Shown piece after piece: positions 35,317 through 44,161 of a stretch of 64,000 nucleotides of DNA. Numbering within the stretch: position 1 is the stretch's first letter; every line of letters begins with the position of its first letter. Source of the DNA: Terriglobales bacterium (GTDB lineage: Bacteria; Acidobacteriota; Terriglobia; Terriglobales; Acidobacteriaceae); assembly GCA_035651655.1 (NCBI GenBank), contig DASRFG010000023.1, forward strand, positions 558,001-622,000. The letters run 5' to 3'. Under the pieces are notes generated by a model that saw only the letters and a list, made by a program, of their open reading frames with translations, searched no databases and had not been told where the DNA came from. The position numbers were made by a program, and so were the translations under genes.

Positions 35317-35449
35317 TGAACCTGCTCTACTCCTATATTCTCGATTATCTAGTGACGTCATCGAGGGTAACACGCTGATTGCGCGGGTGTAAAGTTTTGC
35401 TGGCGAGCAGCAGCCCGCGACGTCTCGGCTCGACATCTAAGGAAGGAAT

Positions 35450-36652
35450 ATGGTCATGTTAGAGCGTTTTAATCGAATCTCCGACGCCAAGATCGTCTGC
35501 CCAAACTGCTCGCATGAGAATCCCGCTCCTTACCGATTCTGCGGCATGTGCGGAAATGCCTTACCGCGATTGACCGCGGGTGTGCCAGGAGAGGCCAGTG
35601 CTCCCGCATCAAGGACAGCTGAATCACCTGTCCCCAGAATTGTGCCGCCTCCGCCTGAACCTGAACCAGCTCGCGGTCAGCCGATCAGCGGACCTTCCTT
35701 TCTGGGGTTGAACGAACCGACTGACCGTAGCGCTGATTACCTGCTGGATGAGGAAGAAGAGCCCTCAGGCCACTGGAGAATTTACGCGGCCCTCGCCATT
35801 GTGGCGGTGTTTGCCATTCTGCTTGGACTGCAGTGGAAGAATGGAAAGCTCAATCGCGCCAAAGTCATGGATCTGGTGCAGCGCGTCCAAACGGCGCTAA
35901 ACTCCAAGAAGCCGGCCAGCACCACTCCATGGCCAGATCAAACCGCGACCGAACCGGCGTCAACTGAAGAGTCCGCGGCGGCCGTAAACGATCAGCACGC
36001 TTCTCCGGCCCCAAAAGTCGCAACCCCGCCGGAATCTGCGTTACCCGCCGCTTCAAAGCCGCCCGAGACACCCAACCAGCAAGCGCCTAGCGAGAGCGAT
36101 AGCACTCCTGCTGCGAGCGCCGGAGCAGCCCACAACGCAACAACCCCAGGTGCTCCGAAATCAGACGAGAGCAAAGCGCCGAGCCAGGAATCTGCGTCCG
36201 TCGATCAGGCTGATAACTCGGGAGCAAGTACCGACCATGGCAGTAGTAATAAAGCGCCAGCGGAGAAAACTCCCACAGCAGCGACGCCTCGATCGCGCAA
36301 CGCAGCCGCAAGGGAAACGACGCCGAATACCAAAAACGAAGACCCCGGCGCCTCTCTCGTCGCCCGGGCGGACGCGTTGCTATACAACAGCGCCGCCACC
36401 CAGGACTGCGATCGAGCGGTGGGTCTTCTGCGAGAGGCTGCGGGTAACGACAGCGCAAGTGCGAAGAGCAGGCTTGGCACGCTCTATGCGACCGGTCACT
36501 GCGTTCCCTTGGATCGCCCGAGCGCATACCGTTGGTTCGCATTGGCGCTCAGACAATCTCCCAACAATATGTCCGTGGAGCACAACATGCAGATGCTCTG
36601 GGGACAGATGACGCCCGACGAGAAACAACTGGCTGTTAAAATGAGCCAATAG
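35450..36652 (+). CDS. Zinc-ribbon membrane protein with Sel1-like C-terminus
   Basis: A 400-residue protein with an N-terminal zinc ribbon (CPNCSHENPAPYRFCGMCG), a Pro-rich spacer, one membrane helix (about 105-125, IYAALAIVAVFAILLGLQW), a long Ser/Ala/Pro/Thr-rich extracytoplasmic linker (about 145-295) and a C-terminal Sel1/TPR-like helical repeat (SAKSRLGTLYATGHCVPLDR, AYRWFALALR). The zinc ribbon lies in the cytoplasm and the repeat in the periplasm. It may link an internal signal to an envelope partner, but no function is established. GGAAGG precedes the ATG. It is divergent from rpsO. Confidence 0.75.
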   Translation: MVMLERFNRISDAKIVCPNCSHENPAPYRFCGMCGNALPRLTAGVPGEASAPASRTAESPVPRIVPPPPEPEPARGQPISGPSFLGLNEPTDRSADYLLDEEEEPSGHWRIYAALAIVAVFAILLGLQWKNGKLNRAKVMDLVQRVQTALNSKKPASTTPWPDQTATEPASTEESAAAVNDQHASPAPKVATPPESALPAASKPPETPNQQAPSESDSTPAASAGAAHNATTPGAPKSDESKAPSQESASVDQADNSGASTDHGSSNKAPAEKTPTAATPRSRNAAARETTPNTKNEDPGASLVARADALLYNSAATQDCDRAVGLLREAAGNDSASAKSRLGTLYATGHCVPLDRPSAYRWFALALRQSPNNMSVEHNMQMLWGQMTPDEKQLAVKMSQ

Positions 36653-36714
36653 TCGCGCGACCGCCAAAAGAAACTTTCTTCCCGGTTGCGAATCAAACTC
36701 CGTGGGGGACAATC

Positions 36715-37179
36715 ATGGAAAAAGCCACATTTGCCGCTGGTTGCTTCTGGGGCGTAGAGGCAAGTTTTCGTCAACTGCCTGGGGTGAGTGACGCGATTGT
36801 CGGATATACCGGGGGTAATACTGAAAGCCCTACTTATCGCGACGTTTGCACTGACCGCACCGGCCACGCCGAGGCACTCGAGGTCAGCTTCGATCCGCAG
36901 AAAATTTCTTACGACGCACTTTTGGACCACTTTTGGAAGATGCACGATCCCACCACATTGAACCGCCAGGGTCCCGACTTCGGTACGCAGTATCGCTCGG
37001 CTATCTTCTTCCACTCTCCGGAGCAAGAGAAAGCTGCGCGGGCTTCGAAGGAACGCTGGCAGGCCCAGTTCAAGCGCCCCATAGTCACACAGATCGTCCC
37101 GGCTACTACCTTCTATAAAGCTGAGGATTACCACCAGCGCTATCTGGAAAAACGCGGCGCCAACGCCTGCCACATCTAG
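36715..37179 (+). CDS. msrA: Peptide methionine-S-sulfoxide reductase
   Basis: A compact 154-residue MsrA that reduces methionine-S-sulfoxide in proteins. The catalytic cysteine is C10 in FAAGCFWGVEASFRQLPGV, with later family blocks GYTGG, SPTYRDVCTDRTGHAE and LDHFWKMHDPTTLNRQGPD-FGTQYRS. A C-terminal cysteine (ANACHI) could resolve the sulfenic acid. The active-site residue is an ordinary TGC codon, unlike the redoxin at 41143. No signal peptide is seen. Confidence 0.96.
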   Translation: MEKATFAAGCFWGVEASFRQLPGVSDAIVGYTGGNTESPTYRDVCTDRTGHAEALEVSFDPQKISYDALLDHFWKMHDPTTLNRQGPDFGTQYRSAIFFHSPEQEKAARASKERWQAQFKRPIVTQIVPATTFYKAEDYHQRYLEKRGANACHI

Positions 37180-37507
37180 TTGTGCAATAGGGGCACAGGA
37201 GGATGCGGAGCCTCTGAGCGGCTGGCTGCCATAAACGACAACCGAAGAGCTCAGAAGTCTTGCTTTCCGGGTTCCAGCTAACAACTATAAGCAAACAAAT
37301 CACTTAGGCAAAGCTGGGAGGAGAGCGAGTCGCAATTACGCACCCTTCCATACTGTACCTTTGCACAATTCCACCGAGACCCTCGCGATTCAGAGGCTGG
37401 TCCGTGGTAATGTTTACGAAATTCCCTCCACAGGCGACACTAGCCTTCGAGCAATGGCAGAGAAAGCACTCCGTTGCCCGCAGACGGCACCCAGGGAGGG
37501 TGCAGGT
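37180..37507. other. Intergenic region upstream of the small TM peptide and pilin
   Basis: About 328 bases with no convincing gene. An in-frame extension from 37361 exists for the next peptide but lacks coding character. A hairpin GCACCC-AGGGA-GGGTGC (37487-37503) lies just before the ATG at 37508 and overlaps its GGGAGGG ribosome-binding site, so it could limit translation. Confidence 0.35.
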
Positions 37508-37612
37508 ATGAACGCGATGGCAACCCTGCAGATCTTGTTTGGAAGCGTGATTTGCATGACCACCGCACTGACCTTCGTAGAACTGAGGCGGCTGCGTAAG
37601 AAATTGCAGTAA
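37508..37612 (+). CDS. 34-residue single-span membrane peptide
   Basis: A short frame starting at ATG 37508 with GGAGGG about seven bases before it. The product is MNAMATLQILFGSVICMTTA plus a basic end (ELRRLRKKLQ): one membrane helix with a positively charged C-terminus. It lies 59 bases before the Flp pilin gene on the same strand. It could be a small pilus-linked or regulatory peptide, and no family is recognised. Confidence 0.45.
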   Translation: MNAMATLQILFGSVICMTTALTFVELRRLRKKLQ

Positions 37613-37671
37613 TACTTAAGAAATATGGCTGAGCTTTGCACTCCCCTAATTAACTCGGTTTGGAGGGAACA

Positions 37672-37839
37672 ATGAAGGACCTTCTTCGTAGAATGTGGTT
37701 GGATGATAGCGGTCAGGACATCGCGGAATACGCAGTGATGTTGGCCGTAATCCTGGTAATTGTGATCGGGACGGTGCGACTGATCGGTACGAAATCCAAT
37801 ACCGTCTTCTCGCAAGTGGCCAGTTCGCTCGGAACATAA
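37672..37839 (+). CDS. Flp/Fap-type IVb pilin
   Basis: A 55-residue protein with the Flp pilin pattern: a short basic leader, then GQDIAEYAVMLAVILVIVIG with the conserved Glu-Tyr pair and hydrophobic assembly helix, and a small polar C-terminus. The family forms tight-adherence (Tad) pili after cleavage by a prepilin peptidase. TTTGGAGGGAACA precedes the ATG. No tad/cpa assembly genes are in the window, so it is an orphan pilin here. A strong terminator follows, so it ends its transcript. Confidence 0.85.
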   Translation: MKDLLRRMWLDDSGQDIAEYAVMLAVILVIVIGTVRLIGTKSNTVFSQVASSLGT

Positions 37840-37872
37840 TCCAAACCCGAGCCTTGGCTTCGCCTTCGCTTC

Positions 37873-37926
37873 GCGGAACACCTGATGGGCTACTCTCTAG
37901 CCCGCATGGTGTTCCGCTTGTTTTTT
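37873..37926 (+). terminator. Strong terminator behind the Flp pilin
   Basis: A long two-part stem: GCGGAACACC (37873-37882) with GGTGTTCCGC (37908-37917), and inside it GGGCTA (37887-37892) with TAGCCC (37898-37903), followed by TTGTTTTTT. Confidence 0.85.
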
Positions 37927-37937
37927 CTAAGGAAGTG

Positions 37938-37999
37938 TAGGGCGGACACACTGTCCGCCGCATTTGTCCGCAAGACTCTCGCGGCCAGCGTCCGCCCTA
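37938..37999. repeat. REP-like inverted-repeat element
   Basis: TAGGGCGGAC (37938-37947) and GTCCGCCCTA (37990-37999) are perfect inverted arms. Inside the left part GGCGGAC-acact-GTCCGCC (37941-37959) forms its own hairpin, and further GTCCG/GCGG pieces repeat. This looks like a dispersed intergenic palindromic element of REP type rather than a terminator, which already lies upstream. Confidence 0.5.
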
Positions 38000-38019
38000 T
38001 ACGACCTGCTCGTCGCTGA

Positions 38020-39630
38020 TTATCTAAGCGGAATGCGCAGATCGTGCCCGGTCATCTCACCCGGCTGAGGGATACCCAACAGACCCAGCAGCGTGGGCGA
38101 AATGTCGCGTAAGGAGCCGTGGTTGCGCAGAGTGAATCTCTTGTCTTCTGCGCTGACTACGATGAGCGGCACGGGATTGGTGGTGTGCGCGGTATGCGGA
38201 CCGCCGGTGGCTGGGTCAATCATCATCTCAGCATTGCCGTGGTCAGCAGTAATGATCATGGCGCCGCCACGAAAGCGCAGTGCCGCAGTGATGCGTTCAA
38301 GGCAAGCGTCAACCGTCTCTACCCCTTTCACGGTTGGCTCAATTTTTCCCGAGTGGCCGACCATGTCAGCGTTAGCAAAGTTTACAACGATGACGTCGAA
38401 AGCACCTTTCTCGATGGCCTTGACTACTTCGTCGGCGATTCCAGCCGCGCTCATCTCCGGCTTGAGGTCATAAGTCGCGACCTTCTGTGATGGGACGAGT
38501 ACGCGCTCTTCACCGGGAAAGGGCGGCTCTACTCCGCCGTTAAAGAAGTAAGTGACATGGGCGTACTTTTCGGTCTCGGCAACGCGCAAATTGCGCAGGT
38601 TGGCCGCGGCCATCACGTTGGCCAGGATATTGTCCAGCGGCTCCGGCGGGAGCACTACTGGTAAGGTGAATTGCTTGTCATACCGGGTCATGCAGACGTA
38701 GTGCTGGTTACGAGGTGTGCGGTCACGTGGGATGGTCGCATCCAACCCGGCTGCATCAGGCAGTTCACTCCCACCGTTAGGTGTAAGCCCGCTGTTGCGC
38801 GCCAGCGCGCGTGTAATCTGGCGTGCACGATCGGCCCGGAAGTTGAAGGAGATGCACGCGTCCTCGTCCCGGATGATCGCCAGCGGCTCACCACGATTGT
38901 CAGTGCAGATGAAGGGCACGACGAACTCATCCGTGACGCCCTGGTTGTACGATTCCTTCACTCCTTGCACCGCGTCCACGAACGGCCCGGCTTCGCCTTT
39001 GCCGTGCACCATTACATTGAATGCCTTGGCGATGCGCTCCCAGCGCCGATCTCGGTCCATTGCATAGTAGCGGCCGCTGACACTGGCGATCTTGCCTGTG
39101 GAATACTCCCGCATCTTTTGCTGGAGCTGTTGCAGATATCCGGCGCCGCTGGTGGGCAGGGTGTCGCGCCCATCCATAAAAGCGTGCACGAAAACGCGGT
39201 CCACGCCGTTCTGCTTTGCCATCTTCAGCAGAGCGTAAAGGTGATTCTGGTGCGAGTGCACCCCCCCGTCAGAGAGAAGGCCGAAAATATGCAACCGCCG
39301 GCCGCCGCTACGAGCATGCTTCATCGCGCCCAGCAGCACCGGATTGGAGAAGAAGTCTCCATTCTGAATCATCTGGTCAATGCGGGTGATGTCCATGTGC
39401 ACGATGCGTCCAGCGCCGATATTAAGATGGCCAACCTCGCTGTTGCCCATCTGTCCCTCGGGCAAACCCACGTAAGGACCGCTGGTATGGATCAGCGTAT
39501 TGGGAAAATCGCGCAGCAAACGATCATAAGCAGGCTTGCGCGCCAGGGCGATGGCATTGGCCTGGGTCTCAGCGCGGTATCCCCAACCATCTAAGATGGT
39601 GAGCACGATTGGTTTGGGACGAATGGGCAT
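38020..39630 (-). CDS. gpmI: 2,3-bisphosphoglycerate-independent phosphoglycerate mutase
   Basis: A 536-residue iPGM, which interconverts 3- and 2-phosphoglycerate with a metal-bound phosphoserine. Visible: [10 protein letters not shown] with the first metal Asp, the catalytic serine in [18 protein letters not shown], the DGRDT and [11 protein letters not shown] blocks, and C-terminal metal residues in [14 protein letters not shown] and [16 protein letters not shown] precedes the ATG. It follows enolase by 17 bases, so two consecutive lower-glycolysis steps share a transcript. Confidence 0.97.
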   Translation of the reverse strand: MPIRPKPIVLTILDGWGYRAETQANAIALARKPAYDRLLRDFPNTLIHTSGPYVGLPEGQMGNSEVGHLNIGAGRIVHMDITRIDQMIQNGDFFSNPVLLGAMKHARSGGRRLHIFGLLSDGGVHSHQNHLYALLKMAKQNGVDRVFVHAFMDGRDTLPTSGAGYLQQLQQKMREYSTGKIASVSGRYYAMDRDRRWERIAKAFNVMVHGKGEAGPFVDAVQGVKESYNQGVTDEFVVPFICTDNRGEPLAIIRDEDACISFNFRADRARQITRALARNSGLTPNGGSELPDAAGLDATIPRDRTPRNQHYVCMTRYDKQFTLPVVLPPEPLDNILANVMAAANLRNLRVAETEKYAHVTYFFNGGVEPPFPGEERVLVPSQKVATYDLKPEMSAAGIADEVVKAIEKGAFDVIVVNFANADMVGHSGKIEPTVKGVETVDACLERITAALRFRGGAMIITADHGNAEMMIDPATGGPHTAHTTNPVPLIVVSAEDKRFTLRNHGSLRDISPTLLGLLGIPQPGEMTGHDLRIPLR

Positions 39631-39647
39631 TGTTTCTCCTGCGCGGC

Positions 39648-41108
<1,461 letters not shown>

Positions 41109-41142
41109 TCAAGCTTCTTTGCTGTTCTACAGTCGCCATCAG

Positions 41143-41640
41143 ATGAGGGAGAGCACGGGGACTCTCCAGATCGGAGATCGAGCACCGGAGTTCACTCTGC
41201 CGGCAGCCAATCGTGAGGGCGAGGTTTCGCTTTCCGGCCTGCTGCGGCATGGACCGGTGATTTTGGAGTTTTTGCGCGGCACCTGGTGACCGAACTGCGT
41301 GAAGCGCATGGCTCAGGCTGAGCCCCTAACGGAGCAGATTGCACAAGCCAATGCGTCCCTGGTTTACATCGCGGCTGAGAAACGAAACGGGATTTTTCAT
41401 CCGGAGAGGTTTTTGGGCGAGCATCCCATTTCATTTCCCTTCCTGCTGGACGAGGATCGCAGGGTGACCAAGGCCTATGGCTTGCACCACCGCTTTGGCC
41501 ATGACGCATTAAACATTGCGCACCCGGCCACGTTGGTGATTGATCGTGATGGGACCATGCGATTCATTTATCGCAGCAAAAACCAAGTCGACCGTGCGCC
41601 GCTTGAGCACGTAATGGATGCACTTCGCAAGCTGAAGTAA
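41143..41640 (+). CDS. Candidate selenoprotein: AhpC/TSA-type redoxin with in-frame TGA (UxxC)
   Basis: A 165-residue thioredoxin-fold redoxin if TGA at 41287-41289 is read as selenocysteine (residue 49). Before it: IGDRAPEFTLPAANREGE and VILEFLRGTW. After it: PNCVKRMAQAEPLTEQIAQA, the SFPFLLDEDRRVTKAYGL block, the cis-Pro strand HPATLVIDRDGTMRFIYRS and a normal end. The TGA falls exactly on the first Cys of a GTWCxxC motif; C52 is kept. A stem-loop follows (41310-41324). ATG 41143 has no clear ribosome site. The frame stays open upstream with a hydrophobic stretch (41071-41130) that lacks a good start. A Cys-to-stop pseudogene or a sequencing error are the alternatives. It is followed at 28 bases by the 41668 gene. 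Confidence 0.75.
41295..41337 (+). promoter_or_regulatory. Putative bacterial SECIS element
   Basis: Downstream of the in-frame TGA, GGCTC (41310-41314) and GAGCC (41320-41324) form a perfect 5-bp stem closing the loop AGGCT. The loop begins 25 bases after the TGA and has G in its second position, within the accepted spacing for bacterial SECIS elements and close to the AGGUCU loop of E. coli fdhF. CTGC (41295-41298) and GCAG (41334-41337) can close a lower stem. Confidence 0.6.
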
Positions 41641-41667
41641 TTGAAACGGAATAGAGCAGGAGGTTCA

Positions 41668-42324
41668 ATGAAGAGAGCTGGGCTTTTGATTTGCTTGATG
41701 TTGCTGTCCGCCGCCGCGGTTGCGCAGAGCAGCTTGTCGCTCCCCGTGGGCACAGCGGTGAAAATGAAATTGCAGATTACGCTGGCCACCTTCACTACCA
41801 GGGTGGGCAGCCAATTCTATGGTCGCGTAAGCGAGCCGGTGATGCTGGGCAATCGGATAGTTATTCCCCTCGGGTCGGAGATCAAGGGCCATATCACCAG
41901 GATCAGCGAACCGCGCCGGATTGCCGGCAAGCCGACCATCGGCTTGCGTCCCGATACGGTCACACTTCCCAATGGCCAGGAGTACGCGCTGAGCGCTGTG
42001 CTCGTGGACACCAATGTTGGACACGGCACTGACGTTAACGATGAAGGCCAGTTCAAAGGTAGCGGCCACGATAAGTATGATCTGCGCGAGTCTGCTGCCG
42101 GTACTGGCGGAGGCGTTGTAATTGGCGCGTTAGTTGGTGGCGCCCAGGCTGGCATCATTGGCGCGGGAATTGGCGCCGGTGCAACCATGGTCCATTGGCT
42201 GGTGAAGCGCAGGTCCGCTACGCTGCCTGCCGGAACCGAATTAGTGCTGGAGTTAAGCCGCCCTGTTAGCATCACGCCGGCAGCCGGGGTCGCAACCGGC
42301 GCTGCCGGTGGCGGCTCGTTGTAG
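41668..42324 (+). CDS. Secreted VirB10/TrbI-like envelope protein (paralogue B)
   Basis: A 218-residue secreted protein with a signal peptide ending in AAAVAQ. ATG 41668 is chosen because GCAGGAGG lies just before it. It has the same arrangement as the gene at 22254-22979: LPVGTAVKMKLQITLATFTT, GNRIVIPLGSEIKGHITRIS, LPNGQEYALSAVLVD, a Gly/Ala glycine-zipper-like stretch (GGVVIGALVGGAQAGIIGAG) and a last strand LPAGTELVLELSRPV. Its close spacing behind the redoxin suggests cotranscription. An envelope role is inferred; no secretion apparatus is near. Confidence 0.6.
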   Translation: MKRAGLLICLMLLSAAAVAQSSLSLPVGTAVKMKLQITLATFTTRVGSQFYGRVSEPVMLGNRIVIPLGSEIKGHITRISEPRRIAGKPTIGLRPDTVTLPNGQEYALSAVLVDTNVGHGTDVNDEGQFKGSGHDKYDLRESAAGTGGGVVIGALVGGAQAGIIGAGIGAGATMVHWLVKRRSATLPAGTELVLELSRPVSITPAAGVATGAAGGGSL

Positions 42325-42337
42325 TACATTCAGACTG

Positions 42338-44125
42338 TCAGTGCGGGCGACGGGTCCGCACTGGATTTTTTTCTGATTGCGACTTTTTAGTCCGGGCCGC
42401 AGGCTTGGTGTTCGCCACAATACCACTTCCCTCTTTGATAGTAACGAACTGCCCTGCTTGGAGATTCGTAAATTCATCCTTGCGCCCGCTGGGCCACACC
42501 ACCCGTACCGCGTCAGCCTTGGTCGCTTGACCCAGCCCAAAAAACAGCCGTGGATCGGAAGCAGAAGCGTAGCTGCCGCCACCCAGCTTCTGCTGGAATT
42601 GTGACATTCCCCCGGCAACGAGCGTTATCTTTGCGCCCACGGCGTCGCGGTTGCTCTTGGTTCCGATGAGAGTGAACCCCAACCATGAGTTCCCTGCCGT
42701 CACACGAGTTCTCCATAGTTCAGCGGGGCCGCCATTATTACTAACCGCAAAATCTACGGAGCCGTCGTTGTCGAAGTCGGCCAGGCAAAGTCCACGGCCG
42801 ATAGTGGGGCGCATGAAGTCAGCGCCGACTTGCGGGGAGACATCTCGGAAGGTGCCATCGTGCTGGTTCATCCACAAAGTTTTCGGCTCGGCGTACTGAA
42901 CGCTCCCTTTATAAAGATGAATATTAGGCAAGATGTGTCCGTTGATCTGCAGCAGATCGAGCCAGCCGTCGTTGTCAATGTCCAAAAACTTTGTTCCAAA
43001 ACCGCTCAGCACGTTCATTGTCTTAGCCATTTGCGCAGCGAAGGTGTCATCACGAAACGTTCCATCCTTTGAGTTGTGAAACAGACGGTGCAATTCCATA
43101 TCAAGGTGGGTGACGTAAACATCGAGCAGGCCCTGGTGATCGAAATCGCCGGCGTCAATGCCCATGCCGGCCTCCGGCTTACCTTCTTCGCCGTAGGCGA
43201 TGCCGGTTTCGACTCCTACTTCGCTGAACGTTCCATTTCCGTTATTCCGAAATAGAAAATTTCGGACCGAATCATTGGACTGGATGACGTCAATAAAACC
43301 ATCGTTGTTGTAGTCGAATGCGACAACGCCAAGTCCCTTGCCCAGCGAGTTGCTCAGACCGGCAGCGCGGGTCACGTCGGTGAAAGTGCCGTCCCCGTTG
43401 TTGTGGTAGAGAGTTGGCGCAACTCCGCTGAAGACCGCCGGAGCACAGTAACTGCGGTAACCGGGCTTGTGCTCGCCGCAGTAAACATTCTTGCTGTAGT
43501 CCCAATCGAGATAGTTAGCCACGAACAAGTCCAGCAGACCGTCGTTGTCATAGTCGAACCAGGCGGCGCTGGTCGCCCACCGACCCGCATTAGCTACGCC
43601 TGCGGACTGGGTAATGTCCACAAATTTCCCACCCACATTGTGGTAAAGGTGAGAGCGCGGAAATCCGGTGACGTAAAGGTCCGGCTTGCCGTCGTTGTCG
43701 AAGTCGCCCACTGCAACACCCATGCCGAACGTATCGTTCGCCACTCCCAATCCAGCGGAGTCAGTTACATCGCTGAAGGTGCCATCACCAGTGTTCCGAT
43801 ATAAGGCATTGCGAAGCGGCTTGGACGGTTGGTACGACGGGGTAGGGCCACTCTGGACGAAGAACAGATCCAGCAGCCCGTCGCCGTCGTAGTCTATCCA
43901 GCCGCAACCAGCGCCCATGGTTTCGGGCAGGAACATATCTTTGCTCGCGGCGTTGTCGTGAATGAAACGAATGCCCGATTCGGCGGTTACGTTGTCCAAG
44001 CGGAAACCGAGCGGCGACTGGCCCTCAGTTCGGGAATGCGAAGCATGCGGTTGCACCGGCTGGGATTGGCTGCCGAGCAGCCACGCCCACAAGAGTACAG
44101 CGCACAAACATGTTCGCCGGACCAT
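42338..44125 (-). CDS. CRTAC1-type FG-GAP/UnbV secreted protein
   Basis: A 595-residue secreted beta-propeller protein. After a signal sequence come repeated FG-GAP/VCBS units with calcium-binding DxDxDG-type loops (IDYDGDGLLDLFF, GDFDNDGKPDLYVTG, FDYDNDGLLDLFVANYLD, FDYNNDGFIDVIQ, LDIDNDGWLDLLQING), ending in an ASPIC/UnbV domain (about 490-570, WLGFTLIGTKSNRDAVGAKI ... VRVVWPSGRKDEFTNL). Such proteins are abundant in Acidobacteriota and are thought to act on or bind extracellular polymers. The basic tail may be disordered. It follows the TPR gene by 36 bases. Confidence 0.9.
   Translation of the reverse strand: MVRRTCLCAVLLWAWLLGSQSQPVQPHASHSRTEGQSPLGFRLDNVTAESGIRFIHDNAASKDMFLPETMGAGCGWIDYDGDGLLDLFFVQSGPTPSYQPSKPLRNALYRNTGDGTFSDVTDSAGLGVANDTFGMGVAVGDFDNDGKPDLYVTGFPRSHLYHNVGGKFVDITQSAGVANAGRWATSAAWFDYDNDGLLDLFVANYLDWDYSKNVYCGEHKPGYRSYCAPAVFSGVAPTLYHNNGDGTFTDVTRAAGLSNSLGKGLGVVAFDYNNDGFIDVIQSNDSVRNFLFRNNGNGTFSEVGVETGIAYGEEGKPEAGMGIDAGDFDHQGLLDVYVTHLDMELHRLFHNSKDGTFRDDTFAAQMAKTMNVLSGFGTKFLDIDNDGWLDLLQINGHILPNIHLYKGSVQYAEPKTLWMNQHDGTFRDVSPQVGADFMRPTIGRGLCLADFDNDGSVDFAVSNNGGPAELWRTRVTAGNSWLGFTLIGTKSNRDAVGAKITLVAGGMSQFQQKLGGGSYASASDPRLFFGLGQATKADAVRVVWPSGRKDEFTNLQAGQFVTIKEGSGIVANTKPAARTKKSQSEKNPVRTRRPH
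42339..42373 (+). terminator. Terminator of the redoxin/VirB10-like transcript
   Basis: CAGTGCGG (42339-42346) pairs with CCGCACTG (42356-42363) over a 9-base loop, followed by GATTTTTTTC. It lies inside the last codons of the convergent CRTAC1 gene. Confidence 0.8.
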
Positions 44126-44161
44126 TCATGGGATCATAACCGAAGGCAGAGAGAACAGATG

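Noticed and set aside
37290-37360. Possible GEMM (c-di-GMP) riboswitch before the pilin region
   Set aside because: AGGCAAAGC and TCGCAA pieces are present, but the conserved GACGCAAAGCC block and the second helix are missing.
38671-39594. Open frame of 307 codons antisense to gpmI
   Set aside because: Shadow of gpmI; no ribosome site or recognisable domain.
41143-41640. Plain pseudogene reading of the redoxin
   Set aside because: Kept only as an alternative: there is a single stop, it sits exactly on the redox cysteine, the rest of the frame is intact and a SECIS-like hairpin follows. A decayed gene would be expected to show other damage.
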